DNA from: Paenibacillus elgii NBRC 100335
GTDB taxonomy: Bacteria > Bacillota > Bacilli > Paenibacillales > NBRC-103111
NCBI RefSeq assembly: GCF_004000865.1
Contig: NZ_BIMB01000002.1
Location: 186,001 to 250,000, forward strand
Direction of reading: 5' to 3'
DNA length: 64,000 bases
Each line of letters starts with the position of its first letter. The stretch's first letter is position 1. The position numbers and the translations under genes were made by a program. Under the pieces are notes generated by a model. It did not search any database, was not told the DNA's origin, and was given only the letters and a program-made list of their open reading frames with translations. This document shows, piece by piece, positions 26,536 through 34,812 of the stretch.

Positions 26536-28188
26536 TCACTTTGGATAATTGTCGGAAAACAGATGCAGCGCCGCATCGACGATCCGATCGTGGGCGGTGG
26601 CGGAATATTCGTGCCACGGGTCGGAAGGAATGCGGTGCACCCGATGCTTCCGGACCGCTTTCAAATCCTGCCATGTGGAAGCGCTGCTTAGCCGTTTGGC
26701 ATGAGCCAGCGATTCCGGCTCTTGGCGGACGAGCAGCAGCAGGCGGTCCGCGTCGATCTCCGCCAGGCGATCCAGCGTAATCGGCTCATTGAGAACGATA
26801 CAGCCGACCGGACAAGCCGGCTTCACTTGCAGATCGCCATACAGCACTTCCCGCATGCTCCGGTTGCTGAACACGTGGCATTCGTCCTTATAAATACGCA
26901 GGATCAGAACCGTATCGTCCCCCGCCTCGCGGGCAATCTGTTCCCGAACGGACTCCACCTTGCGGTCGTACTCTCTCAACCACAGCTCCGCTTCCTTCGA
27001 CGCCCCGAAAAACTCCGCCGTAAATTGAAGCTGCTCCCGCCAGTTCTTTTCGGCCCAAGGCACCTGCACGAGCGGAGCGATCTGCTTCAGCTTATCCTGC
27101 TCTTCCTCGTCCAGCCCGGTGCGGCTCAGAATAACGTCCGGCCGCGCTTTGCGAAGCGTGTCAATATTCGTTTCCCAATCCATATTGTTGCGGTAAGCGC
27201 TGAGATGAACGGGAATATCGTTGCGGTACGTTTCGTAGTAGTAAGCCGTCCACTTCGGATGAAGCGGGGCGGCATATGGCAGCATCCGCAGCGCCACAAG
27301 CTGGCCGATGATGGCCGGGCTGTAGGCGGCGACCTTGCGGCTGCGGTTCTTCATATACACTGTCGGCGATACGCCGACTTCCTGCTTGAACTTTCGGCTT
27401 AAATAAAACTCGTCGCTGTAGCCGACCTGCTGGGCAATATCCCGCAGCCTGACGTTCGAACCGGCCATCAACTGCTTGGCCCGCGTCATACGCAGTTCCG
27501 TCAAGTAATCGATGGCGCTGCTGCCGTACGTTTTTTTGAACAACTCCACGTAGTATTTGGGACTGACCCCGGCCATCCGGGCGAGCTGCTCGATCGACAA
27601 GCTTTCATTGAAATGACGCTCCATATAGTCTTTCGTCCGCCGGATGGCGGCTTCCGAATCTTTTCTCGCGGAGAGCCCGACATTTTTCATGACGCCATAG
27701 ATCAGCTCACGAAAGGCAAGGCGGGCGCGCGGGCGTCCGGTTTCCTCGCCGCTCTGCCAATGGCGGCTCACGACGTCGCATAGCGTAATCATCTGCGCGG
27801 CGGGAACCATCGGAATTTCGTCCTGCACCCAGAACAAGCCTCGTTCCTTCTCGAACCGGAGCTGCTCTTCGTCCTGCTCCGTCTCCCGGTACAAGTCAAA
27901 CCGGAACAAAAACAGGCTCAACCCTTCGGCCGAATCTGAAGCGGCGCCGAACGTCTGGCCCGGAGAGCACACATAAGCAGAATCCTGGCGGAGTCGCCCT
28001 TCCTTCCGGTCCACGATCAATCGCCCGTGTCCCTTCGTCACCGCAAGCAGCACGTACGAATTCGCGAGCTGCTGCTCCATGCGCCATTCGCCGTCTCCTT
28101 TGACCGCTTCAACGTCCCGAAGCTTCCAATGCGTACCGTCCAGCCAAGTGACCACCCGATCTCCCGGTTCCGTGATGCCTGAATTCAT
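26536..28188 (-). CDS. btr: AraC-type activator with siderophore-binding domain, Btr-like
   Basis: A 550-residue regulator. The order is an N-terminal cupin-like arm (1-170), two AraC HTH motifs (about 185-285; SIEQLARMAGVSPKYYVELFKK and RLRDIAQQVGYSDEFYLSRKFK), then a C-terminal domain (300-550) homologous to FeuA-type binding proteins (RKARPDVILSRTGLDEEEQ). This is the architecture of B. subtilis Btr (YbbB), which binds bacillibactin and activates feuABC-besA. It is directly upstream of feuA on the same strand, with its own Fur box. Confidence 0.88.
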   Translation of the reverse strand: MNSGITEPGDRVVTWLDGTHWKLRDVEAVKGDGEWRMEQQLANSYVLLAVTKGHGRLIVDRKEGRLRQDSAYVCSPGQTFGAASDSAEGLSLFLFRFDLYRETEQDEEQLRFEKERGLFWVQDEIPMVPAAQMITLCDVVSRHWQSGEETGRPRARLAFRELIYGVMKNVGLSARKDSEAAIRRTKDYMERHFNESLSIEQLARMAGVSPKYYVELFKKTYGSSAIDYLTELRMTRAKQLMAGSNVRLRDIAQQVGYSDEFYLSRKFKQEVGVSPTVYMKNRSRKVAAYSPAIIGQLVALRMLPYAAPLHPKWTAYYYETYRNDIPVHLSAYRNNMDWETNIDTLRKARPDVILSRTGLDEEEQDKLKQIAPLVQVPWAEKNWREQLQFTAEFFGASKEAELWLREYDRKVESVREQIAREAGDDTVLILRIYKDECHVFSNRSMREVLYGDLQVKPACPVGCIVLNEPITLDRLAEIDADRLLLLVRQEPESLAHAKRLSSASTWQDLKAVRKHRVHRIPSDPWHEYSATAHDRIVDAALHLFSDNYPK

Positions 28189-28208
28189 AAGCTGTGCACC
28201 GCCCTATA

Positions 28209-28223
28209 TGATAATGATTCTCA
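28209..28223 (-). promoter_or_regulatory. Fur box at btr
   Basis: TGAGAATCATTATCA on the minus strand is an almost perfect Fur box. It begins 21 bp upstream of the btr start codon, the same distance as the feuA box from its start. Confidence 0.85.
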
Positions 28224-28293
28224 ATACGTTTTTTGAAGTATATCAAAAAAAACACCTCTTTGTCGATGAGAGCGGCGTCCGGCAAAAGAAAAA

Positions 28294-28339
28294 TAGACCT
28301 CCGAGCCACCGTAAAAGTGGCATTCGAAGGTCTAATTTT
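28294..28339. terminator. Bidirectional terminator-like hairpin
   Basis: TAGACCT/AGGTCTA and an inner GCCAC/GTGGC helix form a long stem with T-runs on both strands. It ends the minus-strand SH3-like gene upstream of btr. Confidence 0.75.
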
Positions 28340-28368
28340 TCAGTTCAATCGTCAAATCGTCTAGGGCT

Positions 28369-29646
28369 TTACGGCCTCACCCACTTGGCGCCCTGCCAGG
28401 TGTGGATGTAATACCAGGACTCCCCGTTGGGAGATTTCCAAACCCGCGATGCCGTAACGGTTTGCGGGGTAAACGTGAGCCATTTTTCCGCAGGCTGATT
28501 TTCCACATAAGGGATATCGAACCCGATCGAGGTCCCGGTAAGCTCAAGCCGTTCGCTGCTTAGCTGCACCCCGAGCTTGGTATCCTGCTCGAAATCGCCG
28601 GTCAATCGCGAGGCGATTTCCATGGACGGATTGATCCATTTCCCGACGCCCTCGCTTACCGTAAAATACCAGTTGCCTATTTTCCCAATGACCTGAACGG
28701 TTTGGGCCGGTTGTTCTGCCCCTATTTTCTCGGTATAGGTAGAGTAGATCGCAGGAGTTTTAAAGTAATGGAACGGAACGGGAATGTCCAGCTTCCAATC
28801 GACCTGCTCCAATCCTTCAATGCCAAGCCCATAGTCGTCGCTGCAGCGTATCCATCGCAACCCGTTCGGCGTCTCGATCTGGTACCAGACAATCGGAGGA
28901 ACCATGCGGGCCTGGCGGGTATACTTTCCCACAGGCTTCAATACTTGAGGAGGCAGCTTCGGCTCGTCGGCCAACGGCTTTTCAAAGGGCAGGCTGTACA
29001 CCTCGCTCTCCCGCGCAATGGGAATCATGCCATCAACCGGTTGGCCTACGCCCTCGTAATACTCCGCATAATGCTCCGAAAGAATCCATTGCTCTCCCAG
29101 CCAAGAGGTTCGGATCAAATGCCACTTCGCCGACGTGCGGCAGGGCGTGTACGGATCGCATGCATCGATGGAGGCGACCGCCTGAACCTGCTGCGGAGAG
29201 AGGCTGTTTCCGGTTATTTTCATCCGGGAGTCATAAAGCGGGGTCTGGGGGTCCAGCAGAGTCAAGGTCTGTTCCTGCTTCTGCAGCTGGCCGTACTTGT
29301 ACGCCCCTTCCTTCAGGTTAATCCACGCTTTGCCAAGCCACGTCTCGACCGGCACTTTGTCCATATTCGTAATATAGAGCAGCCTGTCGCTATCAATCGG
29401 GGCGAGCTTCACAGACTGGTAAGCGCTGATGGAGCCCAGGACTTCATCCGGTTTCGTTTTATTGCTGGCGTACAGTTTAAAATCGTCAAGCAAAGTAATA
29501 TAAGGCATCGCGCTCGGTTCGGCAAGCTTCTGATCCGCAGGCTTTTGGTCTGCAGACTTCTGGTCGGCAAGGGCGATCTGCGATCCCGACGGGAGGGTTA
29601 CCGCTGCGGCCAAAAGTAAAATGAGCCATTTGCTTATGTCGTCCAT
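28369..29646 (-). CDS. Secreted SH3-like repeat protein of unknown function
   Basis: A 425-residue exported protein. An N-terminal hydrophobic signal (LILLLAAAVTLPSGSQIALA) is followed by a short ADQK(S/P) repeat. The body carries about five copies of a bacterial SH3-like pattern ending in Trp-Ile/Val (AWINLKEG, QWILSEHYAEYY, RWIRCSDDY, KWINPSMEI, KWVRP). Such domains often bind cell wall. The annotated ATG touches its AAGGAG site without spacing, so the true start is uncertain. It is divergent from the nos-type operon. Confidence 0.65.
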   Translation of the reverse strand: MDDISKWLILLLAAAVTLPSGSQIALADQKSADQKPADQKLAEPSAMPYITLLDDFKLYASNKTKPDEVLGSISAYQSVKLAPIDSDRLLYITNMDKVPVETWLGKAWINLKEGAYKYGQLQKQEQTLTLLDPQTPLYDSRMKITGNSLSPQQVQAVASIDACDPYTPCRTSAKWHLIRTSWLGEQWILSEHYAEYYEGVGQPVDGMIPIARESEVYSLPFEKPLADEPKLPPQVLKPVGKYTRQARMVPPIVWYQIETPNGLRWIRCSDDYGLGIEGLEQVDWKLDIPVPFHYFKTPAIYSTYTEKIGAEQPAQTVQVIGKIGNWYFTVSEGVGKWINPSMEIASRLTGDFEQDTKLGVQLSSERLELTGTSIGFDIPYVENQPAEKWLTFTPQTVTASRVWKSPNGESWYYIHTWQGAKWVRP

Positions 29647-29805
29647 CTCCTTTTCAAAAAAACCAAAAGTTTTCCATTTCTGATCCTACCATAAAAATGG
29701 TATAAAAAACAGAACCTTCCCCTGCGCTCCTCCGGACCGCTCCCTTCAACCTGTTGGCGGCTTTTGCCAAAAAGTTCATTTTATCTTCACAGGAAACCGC
29801 CTCCG

Positions 29806-29823
29806 ATAGCCCGACCGGGCTAT
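29806..29823. promoter_or_regulatory. Palindrome upstream of the nos-type operon
   Basis: ATAGCCCG-AC-CGGGCTAT is a perfect inverted repeat. A candidate -10 (TATACAAT, 29844-29851) lies downstream without a good -35. The palindrome centre would be near -42, the position used by class II activators. It does not match the FNR consensus, and the binding protein is unknown. Confidence 0.45.
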
Positions 29824-29885
29824 GGGCAACCTGCATTCCGTTCTATACAATGAGGGTGCTTGCCTGTTTTGTAAGGAGTGATGAG

Positions 29886-30269
29886 ATGAATCGTAAACGA
29901 ATGCTAACGGTCCTGCTTGGCCTGCTGCTGGTGGCTATGATAACCGCCTGCTCCACCTCCGAGCGTCCGGTCGACCCGTCGGAGGTGGAGGTTACGCTGA
30001 CGACCGAGCCTTCGCCGCCCAAGGCGAACGTCGTCACCAAGTATACCGCCACGATAGGCGGTGTACCGGAATCGACCAAAGCCACCCTGGCCTTCGACAT
30101 TCGCAAGTCCGAAAACGATACGCTGTCGTATTTGAATGCGAAGCCGGAAGGAAACGCGTACTCCGCGGAAAAAGAATTGAAGGAGCCGGGAACGTACACC
30201 GTCTACGTGCATCTGTACATCGGCGACCTGCACATCATCAAGAAAAAGAAGATTGAGGTCGCTTCATGA
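29886..30269 (+). CDS. YtkA/FixH-like lipoprotein, first gene of nos-type operon
   Basis: A 127-residue lipoprotein with a lipobox ending MITAC (Cys22) and an Ig-like beta domain of the YtkA/FixH type (VEVTLTTEPSPPKANVVTKYTATIGG, then KEPGTYTVYVHLYIGDLH). Relatives occur next to copper-delivery genes. AAGGAG lies 7 nt before the ATG; in-frame starts further upstream lack a ribosome site. Its stop overlaps the nosD start (ATGA), so it belongs to the operon. Confidence 0.75.
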   Translation: MNRKRMLTVLLGLLLVAMITACSTSERPVDPSEVEVTLTTEPSPPKANVVTKYTATIGGVPESTKATLAFDIRKSENDTLSYLNAKPEGNAYSAEKELKEPGTYTVYVHLYIGDLHIIKKKKIEVAS

Positions 30270-31639
30270 GCCGCAACCGCATCCGCAGCCTGATGCCGCA
30301 CGGGTCCGCCCTGCGCGTCGCGCTGCTGGCGTTCGCACTTGCGGTGCTGCCGTCCACGGCGGTCTGCGCCGAAAGCAGCAGCAACAGTGGAAGCAGCGGG
30401 AAGGAAATCCCGCTCCAGCAGCTCATTGACGAAGCGCCGCCCGGCGGCACGCTGAAGCTGGCGGCGGGGACCTACCTGGGGCCCGCCATCGTCGCGAAGC
30501 CGCTGCGGATCGAAGGCGCGGACGGAACACAGATCGTCAACGAGTCGGATCAGCCGGCGGTAGAGCTCCGTGCCGACCGTTCCGCGATAGCGGGTCTGGC
30601 GATCCGGGATACGGGAGCCAAGACTACGGCCGCCGTGCTGCTTTCCGGCGCCGACAGCACACTGGAGAATCTGCGGATCGAGACGGTGTCCTCCGGCATT
30701 CATCTGCGGGACGCAAGCCGCAACACGATCCGCAGCACGACCGTCGGTTGGGCGGGGCCGGACGTCAAGATGACGGAGAAGGGCAACGGCATCGATCTGT
30801 ACGCCTCCCATGACAACGTGATCGCAGGCAACACCGTCACCGGTATGCACGACGCCATCTACATCGAGAACAGCAACGGCATCCGAGTAGAACAGAACGA
30901 GGTGAACGAGTCCCGGTACGGCGTGCATTTCATGTACGTCAACGACTCGTCGATCCGGGGCAACACCGGGGCGCGCAACATCACGGGAGCGATGGTGATG
31001 GCCGTCAAAAGCGTGGAGGTCACGGGCAACACGTTCGTTAAACAAAGCGAGAACGTCAACTCCCAAGGCCTGCTGCTGTTCGACGCGAGCGATTCCGTCT
31101 TCGCGGACAATCGTCTGGAGGGTAACCGCGTCGGCATCTACGTCGAGCAAGCGCAGAAGAACGTGCTGGAGCGCAACCGGGTGACCGTAAACTACGTGGG
31201 CCTGCAGCTCAAAGAATCCGAGAACAACCGGTTTCAGGGCAACGATTTTCAAGGCAACGTGATCCCGGCCGAAGCGACGGACAGCCAGAATAACGACGTG
31301 AAAGGCAACTATTGGGACAGCTTCCAAGGCGTCGATCTGGACGGAGACGGGTTCAGCGATATGCCGTATGCGATCAATCCTTTTTTTCAGAAGATGACCA
31401 AAACGACTCCGCCGTTCCAGTTGTTCTTCCAGTCGCCCGGCATGGCGTTTCTGGAAGGCATGCTGACCTCGTCCAAGCGAGCTTGGACAACCGACCGGGC
31501 GCCGGCGATGAAGCCTTACGCAGCGGACGCCTACCGTCTGCCGGCCGGATCTGAAACGGCGGGAACGCTAATCGTCAGCCTCCTCCTGCTGGGGAGCGCC
31601 GTAACAACCATATTCGTAACGGGGGTTCGAAGAAAATGA
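30266..31639 (+). CDS. nosD: NosD-type periplasmic maturation protein
   Basis: A 457-residue protein with a signal peptide (VALLAFALAVLPSTAVCA), a right-handed beta-helix of CASH/NosD repeats (about residues 90-370; repeated N-x-I-x-x-N patterns such as NGIRVEQNEVNESRYGVHF), NYWDSFQGVDLDGDGFSD, and a C-terminal membrane anchor. NosD works with NosFY in assembling the copper-sulfur centre of nitrous oxide reductase. It is coupled to both neighbours by ATGA overlaps. Confidence 0.88.
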   Translation: MSRNRIRSLMPHGSALRVALLAFALAVLPSTAVCAESSSNSGSSGKEIPLQQLIDEAPPGGTLKLAAGTYLGPAIVAKPLRIEGADGTQIVNESDQPAVELRADRSAIAGLAIRDTGAKTTAAVLLSGADSTLENLRIETVSSGIHLRDASRNTIRSTTVGWAGPDVKMTEKGNGIDLYASHDNVIAGNTVTGMHDAIYIENSNGIRVEQNEVNESRYGVHFMYVNDSSIRGNTGARNITGAMVMAVKSVEVTGNTFVKQSENVNSQGLLLFDASDSVFADNRLEGNRVGIYVEQAQKNVLERNRVTVNYVGLQLKESENNRFQGNDFQGNVIPAEATDSQNNDVKGNYWDSFQGVDLDGDGFSDMPYAINPFFQKMTKTTPPFQLFFQSPGMAFLEGMLTSSKRAWTTDRAPAMKPYAADAYRLPAGSETAGTLIVSLLLLGSAVTTIFVTGVRRK

Positions 31640-32226
31640 AAAAAATTACTTTAAGTCTGGCCATCGTCATGATCATTCTGGTGCTGTCCGCATGCGGAGC
31701 CAAAAAATACGAGCCGCAGGCCATCAACGAAGCGACGGACAAATGCGCCGTGTGCAACATGCAGGTGAAAGACGACCAGTTCGCAACGCAAGCGGTTCTG
31801 AAGGATGGCAAATCGCTGAAATTCGACGATATCGGCTGCTACAACGAATGGAAGAGCAAAAACGGCACCGAGCAGGTCGGAGCGACATTCGTCCGGGATT
31901 ACCATTCCAAGGAATGGATCGAGCTGGAGAAGGCTTACTACGTGTACGACAAATCGTTCAAATCGCCGATGGCTTACGGCATCTATTCGTTTAAGGATAA
32001 AGCGACGGCGGAGAAATTCATCGCCGAGAACGGAAAAGGCAAGCTGATGACGGGCTCCGAGCTGGGCTCTCATACGTGGGAACGCAATTCGGACAAGATG
32101 AAGCATATGAAAGACAGCCACAAGCCTGGCGATGAAGGCAAACAAGACATGAAAGATATGAAAGACATGAAGGACGGTCATGGCGGCAGCGAAGCGAAGA
32201 AAGAAGAGCCGAAGGTCGCACACTAA
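31636..32226 (+). CDS. nosL: NosL-type copper chaperone lipoprotein
   Basis: A 196-residue lipoprotein (lipobox VLSAC, Cys20). It has the metal motif CAVCNMQV (Cys37, Cys40, Met42), then FDDIGCYNEW and the SPMAYGIYSF block typical of NosL. NosL binds Cu(I) and delivers it to apo-NosZ. Unusually, residues from about 153 onward form a Met/His/Asp/Lys-rich tail with repeated MKD units and several His, which looks like an extra copper-binding arm. Confidence 0.9.
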   Translation: MKKITLSLAIVMIILVLSACGAKKYEPQAINEATDKCAVCNMQVKDDQFATQAVLKDGKSLKFDDIGCYNEWKSKNGTEQVGATFVRDYHSKEWIELEKAYYVYDKSFKSPMAYGIYSFKDKATAEKFIAENGKGKLMTGSELGSHTWERNSDKMKHMKDSHKPGDEGKQDMKDMKDMKDGHGGSEAKKEEPKVAH

Positions 32227-33047
32227 TGAAACCGATGCTGACTGTGGCGATTCGCGAGATGCGAATCGGCTTCCGCAACCCGTGGGCATACTCGTTCCTT
32301 GCGCTCTTTTCCTTGTTCAGCCTAGCCCTGCTGCTGATTCACTCCAGCCGGGTCGTTGAAGGATACTCCAGCGTCACGGGAACGATGCTGAACCTGATCT
32401 TGTACCTGCTGCCGCTCATGACACTGCTGCTCGGCTCCTTCTCGCTGACCGCGGAAAAGGAAGAAGGCGGCTGGCAGCTGCTCTCCGCTTATCCGCTCGG
32501 CACGCCCGCGTTCGTGCTTGGCAAATATGCAGGCATCGCCGCCGTGCTGCTCGTTATCGTCGCCTTCGGCTACGGCTTGACCGGCGTCGTCGGACAGCTT
32601 ACCGGAAAGCCGTTTGATGTGAAAACCTTCACGTTGTTCCTGGCTTTCTCGGCCGGCATCGTGCTGCTGTTTCTGGCTGTGGCCGCCATCGTCGGCACGC
32701 TCGCCAAAAACCGCTGGCAGGCGCTGACGTACGGCGTGGCGATCTGGTTCTTCACCGTGATCGGCTGGCCGACGCTGCTTGTCGCCGTGCTCGGCTTGCT
32801 GCCGTACCTGTGGATCAAACCGGCGCTGGCCGTGCTCACCCTGTTCAATCCGGCGGAGCTGGTCCGGCTGTTCATCGTCGTCAAGCTGAGCGGAGGGTCT
32901 GTGCTCGGGCCCGAATACTACGAATGGATCGGGTGGATTCGCGGGACGAGCGGCACTCTTCTGTTCCTGCTCGTCTCAGCCGTCTGGATCGCCGGTTGTC
33001 TGGGCGCCGCCGTCGTGCTCTGGGAAAGGGGGCGGTCGCGTGGCTAA
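32226..33047 (+). CDS. nosY: NosY-type ABC transporter permease
   Basis: A 273-residue membrane protein with six hydrophobic segments of the ABC-2/NosY type. It opens MLTVAIREMRIGFRNPWAYSF, with LGSFSLTAEKEEGGWQLL and LTLFNPAELVRL. With NosF it forms the transporter that, together with NosD, supplies a sulfur species for copper-site assembly. It starts within the nosL stop (TAATG). Confidence 0.87.
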   Translation: MKPMLTVAIREMRIGFRNPWAYSFLALFSLFSLALLLIHSSRVVEGYSSVTGTMLNLILYLLPLMTLLLGSFSLTAEKEEGGWQLLSAYPLGTPAFVLGKYAGIAAVLLVIVAFGYGLTGVVGQLTGKPFDVKTFTLFLAFSAGIVLLFLAVAAIVGTLAKNRWQALTYGVAIWFFTVIGWPTLLVAVLGLLPYLWIKPALAVLTLFNPAELVRLFIVVKLSGGSVLGPEYYEWIGWIRGTSGTLLFLLVSAVWIAGCLGAAVVLWERGRSRG

Positions 33048-33753
33048 ACCGGTGCTAAAGCTGACGAATGTCCGCAAAACAATCAACAAGCAGCCGATCG
33101 TCAAGGGAGTCGATCTGGAGCTGTATCCGGGGCAGGTGATGGCGCTGTGCGGCGGCAACGGAGCGGGCAAAAGCACGCTGCTGCGCATGATCGTCGGCAG
33201 CTCGCAGCCGACCGAAGGCTCCATCGAGGCGTGCGGCCTCCAATGGCGCGCCGACCGGATGCGCTACGCTGCTTCCGTCGGCTACATGCCCGACGACTAC
33301 GTGTTCGGGCAGGCGCTATCCGCGCGGGAGACGCTCACGTTCTGGGCGAAGCTCCGCAGCGTGCCGCCGTCCCGCGTCCAGGAGCTGCTGCACAAGGTCG
33401 GCCTGGCCGAGGTGCAGCAGAAGCCCGTCACCTCCTTCTCCAAAGGGATGCGGCAACGGCTCCTGTTCGCGCAAGCGCTACTCGGGGACCCGCCCCTGCT
33501 CGTGCTGGACGAGCCGACGAACGGCCTCGATCCGTACTGGCTGCAATCGTTCGTGCATCTCATTGAAGAAGTAAAACGCGAAGGCCGCGCCGTCATTTTC
33601 TCGACGCACCACCTGCAGGTGGCCGAATCCGTCGCCGACCGGGCCATGTTCCTGCGGAACGGGGAATTGGTGAGGCAGGGCTCCATCGACGAGTTCCGGG
33701 AGCACTACGGTCCGAAGGGACTGGACGGAGCGTTTACGGAATTTATGGCTTAA
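33040..33753 (+). CDS. nosF: NosF-type ABC transporter ATPase
   Basis: A 237-residue ATPase with Walker A (GGNGAGKST), signature FSKGMRQRL, Walker B (LLVLDEPTNGLDP) and H-loop (STHHLQVAE). The start is GTG, 6-8 nt after AAAGGGGG, and overlaps nosY by 8 bp. It is the last gene of the five-gene unit and is followed by a terminator. Confidence 0.88.
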   Translation: MAKPVLKLTNVRKTINKQPIVKGVDLELYPGQVMALCGGNGAGKSTLLRMIVGSSQPTEGSIEACGLQWRADRMRYAASVGYMPDDYVFGQALSARETLTFWAKLRSVPPSRVQELLHKVGLAEVQQKPVTSFSKGMRQRLLFAQALLGDPPLLVLDEPTNGLDPYWLQSFVHLIEEVKREGRAVIFSTHHLQVAESVADRAMFLRNGELVRQGSIDEFREHYGPKGLDGAFTEFMA

Positions 33754-33779
33754 GCGCATTTCGTCTGGAATCAACAAAG

Positions 33780-33821
33780 AAGCCTTGTCCTCTTTCCAAG
33801 GGAAGAGAACAAGGCTTTTTC
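33780..33821. terminator. Bidirectional terminator nosF / TetR
   Basis: AAGCCTTGTCCTCTTTCC pairs almost completely with GGGAAGAGAACAAGGCTT and is followed by five T. The A-rich left flank gives a T-run on the minus strand for the convergent TetR gene. Confidence 0.85.
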
Positions 33822-33822
33822 A

Positions 33823-34725
33823 CTATCCGCGAACAAGTCCCGCCTGTTTACACGCCGCCTCCAGCTCCGCCAGCAAATCGGCCAGCTCCGAGGAGCGCTT
33901 CAGATTCGCCAGCATGCCGAGCACGATGACCCTGCGCGGACGGATCTCGACCAGCTCCTGCTCCAGCACCGTCAGAGACTCAAGCGCCTCATTGCGTTCC
34001 TCCCCTTCGGAGAGCCGTTCCAGCCGTTCCCGGCATCGCTTCACAAGCAGGAGCGGATGAGCCGACTTCGCATTTCTCGCGCATACCTCTTTCAGCCTCG
34101 GCCAATTGCTTTCGTTCAAAAGAGGGCGCGGCTTCTCCCGCAGCACGCGTTCCGCTACCGCGTCGACGATATGCAGGATATGGCTGCATACTTCATCCGG
34201 TACCAACGTGATCTTCTCGACCAACTGCAAGCCCATGTAGGTCGACAGCAAGCTGCTTAATAGCAATACGCCTTCCGGTGCATAGGGCGCGTAGCCGTCC
34301 CCGTAAATGCCAACGAGGCTGTCCATAAAAAACATACTGATCTCGGTATCCATCCACTTCAAGTAATCCCGAATTTCCTGATTTACGAAGCCTCCGTTTT
34401 CCCGCATCTGCATCGTGAAAAATTCGGGATATTCGATCCACAGACGAAGGCAGACGAGTATTTTCCGCTCCAGGCGCTCCCTCGGGCCCAGCTGCCGTTC
34501 GCGTTCCACGAGCTGCATCCCGTCGTTCAAACGCTTAAAAAAGAATTTAAAAATATCCAGCAGCAGCGCTTCCTTGGAGGAAAACTGCTGATACACGCTA
34601 CCTTTGGACATTTTGCAAGCTTCGGCGATTTCCTGCATCGTCGTCTGCACATACCCGTTCGCAGCGAACAGCTTCATCGCAGCAAACAGGATATGCCGCT
34701 TCTTCTCGTTCCACTTCTCTTCCAC
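33823..34725 (-). CDS. TetR-family regulator with long C-terminal domain
   Basis: A 300-residue repressor, about 100 residues longer than most TetR proteins. The HTH is at about residues 10-55 (ILFAAMKLFAANGYVQTTMQEIAEACKMSKGSVYQQF). The extra C-terminal part is helical and charged (ESLTVLEQELVEIRPRRVIVLGML). It follows the MFS efflux gene by 87 bp on the same strand, a common pairing for drug-responsive repressors. Confidence 0.85.
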   Translation of the reverse strand: MEEKWNEKKRHILFAAMKLFAANGYVQTTMQEIAEACKMSKGSVYQQFSSKEALLLDIFKFFFKRLNDGMQLVERERQLGPRERLERKILVCLRLWIEYPEFFTMQMRENGGFVNQEIRDYLKWMDTEISMFFMDSLVGIYGDGYAPYAPEGVLLLSSLLSTYMGLQLVEKITLVPDEVCSHILHIVDAVAERVLREKPRPLLNESNWPRLKEVCARNAKSAHPLLLVKRCRERLERLSEGEERNEALESLTVLEQELVEIRPRRVIVLGMLANLKRSSELADLLAELEAACKQAGLVRG

Positions 34726-34789
34726 CGTTACACCGCCCCGAAACTTGTATGGTCTGCTTCGTTTCCGTCATAGCGACTATAGCGGATAC

Positions 34790-34802
34790 GCAAGTAACTT
34801 GC
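34790..34802. promoter_or_regulatory. Palindrome upstream of the TetR gene
   Basis: GCAAGT-A-ACTTGC is a perfect 6-bp inverted repeat in the MFS-TetR intergenic gap. A TetR binding site is possible, but it differs from the palindrome upstream of the MFS gene. Confidence 0.35.
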
Positions 34803-34812
34803 AAGCTCCGTC

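Noticed and set aside
30203-31327. 374-codon minus-strand open frame opposite nosD
   Set aside because: Rich in Val, His and Asp in the way expected of a shadow; nosD has start overlap, signal peptide and repeats.
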